Assembly (NCBI GenBank): GCA_903930095.1
Contig: CAIYXE010000307.1
Location: forward strand, 1-7,398
Length of the DNA stretch: 7,398 nt
Origin: an uncultured Hyphomicrobiales bacterium
GTDB lineage: Bacteria > Pseudomonadota > Alphaproteobacteria > Rhizobiales > Aestuariivirgaceae
Direction of reading: 5' to 3'
Part shown: positions 6,400-7,398 of the stretch, piece after piece
Numbering within the stretch: position 1 is the first letter of the stretch
How the letters are laid out: each line of letters opens with the position of its first letter
Translations under genes and position numbers: made by a program
Notes under the pieces: model-generated
Seen by the model: the letters and a program-made list of their open reading frames with translations, nothing else
The model's database searches: none
What the model was told of the DNA's origin: nothing

Positions 6400-7398
6400 A
6401 CAAGCTTCAGGAGAAGCGGCCGAGTTCGGCCTTCACCACTGTCGACTTCGACAGGATGGGCAAGCAGGTCGGCCACATCATGTTTCCTCATTCCCCCCAT
6501 GACGATGCCTGGGGCGTCACCCGGGTTCCCGTGGCGGTGATCGCTAACGGCACGGGGCCCACCGTCATTATGGAAGGGGGCAACCACGGCGACGAATACG
6601 AGGGGCCGATCGTCATCGGTGAAATCACCCGGGAGCTCGACCCCGCCGAGGTTCAGGGCCGTCTGATCCTGATGCCTTCCAACAACATCCACGCGGCAAT
6701 GGCCTCGCAGCGCACCTCGCCGGTCGACGGGCTCAACTACAACCGCACCTTCCCGGGCAATCCCTACGGCACGATCACCGAGCAGATCTCGGCCTACATC
6801 ACGGACCACATCTTCCCGCTGGGACATGCCTTTCTCGACCTGCATTCCGGCGGGTCCTCGCTCGACATCATGCCCAGCGCCGTCATCGAGCCCACAGCGG
6901 ACGAGGGGCTCGCAAAGCGCAACTCCGCCGCGGCCCGCGCCTTCAATGCGCCGAACACGGTGGTGATCGGCAATCTCGGTGATCCCCGTACCGCCACTGC
7001 AACCGCCTGCCGGGCCGGCCTCACCACGGTGGGCACCGAGCTGGGCGGCGGCGGGCGTGTCTCCATCGAGGCCCTCGCCATATGCCGGCGCGGAGTGCGC
7101 AACCTGCTGGCACATCTCGGCGTCATCGACCGTAAGCATCAGACCGTCGGTAACGCCGACGGCCCAACCTTCGAGCTGAAAGGGACGGCAGCCTATGTCT
7201 TCGCGCCCTGCGATGGCATCTTCGAACCCTTCCATGCCCTCGGCACGCGCGTATCTGCGGGGCAGCCGGCGGGGCGCATCCATGTCGTATGGGATCCCGC
7301 AAGGCCGGCGGAGAAGGTGCATTATGCCTGCGACGGCATCGTCTACGGCTGCCGCCAACCCGGACGGGTCAGGCCCGGAAACTGCTGCAGCGTCGTCG
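6396..7398 (+). CDS. Succinylglutamate desuccinylase/aspartoacylase (M14-type) family deacylase (3' partial)
   Basis: A zinc-dependent hydrolase that in its family removes an acyl group from an N-acylated amino acid or diamine. Relatives include aspartoacylase, AstE and the N-acetyl-diaminobutyrate deacetylase DoeB of ectoine breakdown. Visible residues are the zinc ligands His64 and Glu67 in GGNHGDEYEGP and His150 in DLHSGG, substrate-binding Arg117 in NYNRTFPG, and the probable catalytic Glu215 in VGTELGGGGR. The C-terminal part (PCDGIFEPF, GTRVSAGQPAGRIH) is the beta domain typical of the DoeB-like subgroup. The frame is still open at the window edge after 334 codons and probably ends within a few codons. 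The ATG at 6396 shares ATGA with the upstream stop; the best ribosome site, GGGAG at 6378-6382, is rather distant, so re-initiation is likely. The exact substrate is unknown. Confidence 0.93.
   Translation, partial: MNKLQEKRPSSAFTTVDFDRMGKQVGHIMFPHSPHDDAWGVTRVPVAVIANGTGPTVIMEGGNHGDEYEGPIVIGEITRELDPAEVQGRLILMPSNNIHAAMASQRTSPVDGLNYNRTFPGNPYGTITEQISAYITDHIFPLGHAFLDLHSGGSSLDIMPSAVIEPTADEGLAKRNSAAARAFNAPNTVVIGNLGDPRTATATACRAGLTTVGTELGGGGRVSIEALAICRRGVRNLLAHLGVIDRKHQTVGNADGPTFELKGTAAYVFAPCDGIFEPFHALGTRVSAGQPAGRIHVVWDPARPAEKVHYACDGIVYGCRQPGRVRPGNCCSVV

Noticed and set aside
6384..7358. Minus-strand open frame of 324 codons opposite the M14 gene
   Set aside because: It mirrors a gene with intact zinc and catalytic motifs, has low-complexity Gly/Ala/Arg/Asp composition and no recognisable domain. 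Long antisense frames are expected in GC-rich coding DNA.

Overview
The window is a high-GC stretch of bacterial DNA. Codon use is strongly GC-ending, all supported genes lie on the plus strand, and they are packed almost without gaps. Gene content (a spermidine/putrescine-type ABC importer followed by a chain of hydrolases) and composition fit an alphaproteobacterium, most likely of the Rhizobiales type. That placement is inference, as no rRNA or other taxonomic marker is present.

Layout. Positions 1-884 hold the 3' part of a periplasmic solute-binding protein gene whose start lies upstream. A gap of about 110 bases (885-995) follows, with one hairpin across the stop codon and a second GC-rich hairpin beyond it. 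Two inner-membrane permease genes (996-1868, 1865-2653) and an ATPase gene (2650-3762) complete an importer of the PotABCD class. Three enzyme genes come next: a metal-dependent amidohydrolase of the TrzN/AtzA/MTA-deaminase superfamily (3759-5276), a DUF4432/aldose-1-epimerase-like protein (5269-6399), and an M14-type aspartoacylase/succinylglutamate-desuccinylase family deacylase (6396 to the window end, cut just short of its stop).

Working together. Every junction from the first permease onward overlaps: four are ATGA stop/start overlaps and one is an 8-base overlap. This strongly suggests one translationally coupled operon. The logical reading is capture and import of a small, probably amine-bearing compound, followed by hydrolysis of a C-N bond (amidohydrolase), handling of a sugar-like or cyclic carbonyl intermediate (DUF4432 protein), and removal of an N-acyl group (M14 enzyme). 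The actual substrate cannot be read from the sequence.

The main points of interest are this gene combination, an amidohydrolase that seems to lack the usual catalytic Glu of the deaminase branch and carries an additional Cys/His cluster, and the tandem hairpins after the binding-protein gene. No RNA genes, mobile elements, CRISPR arrays, or clear promoters or terminators were seen.
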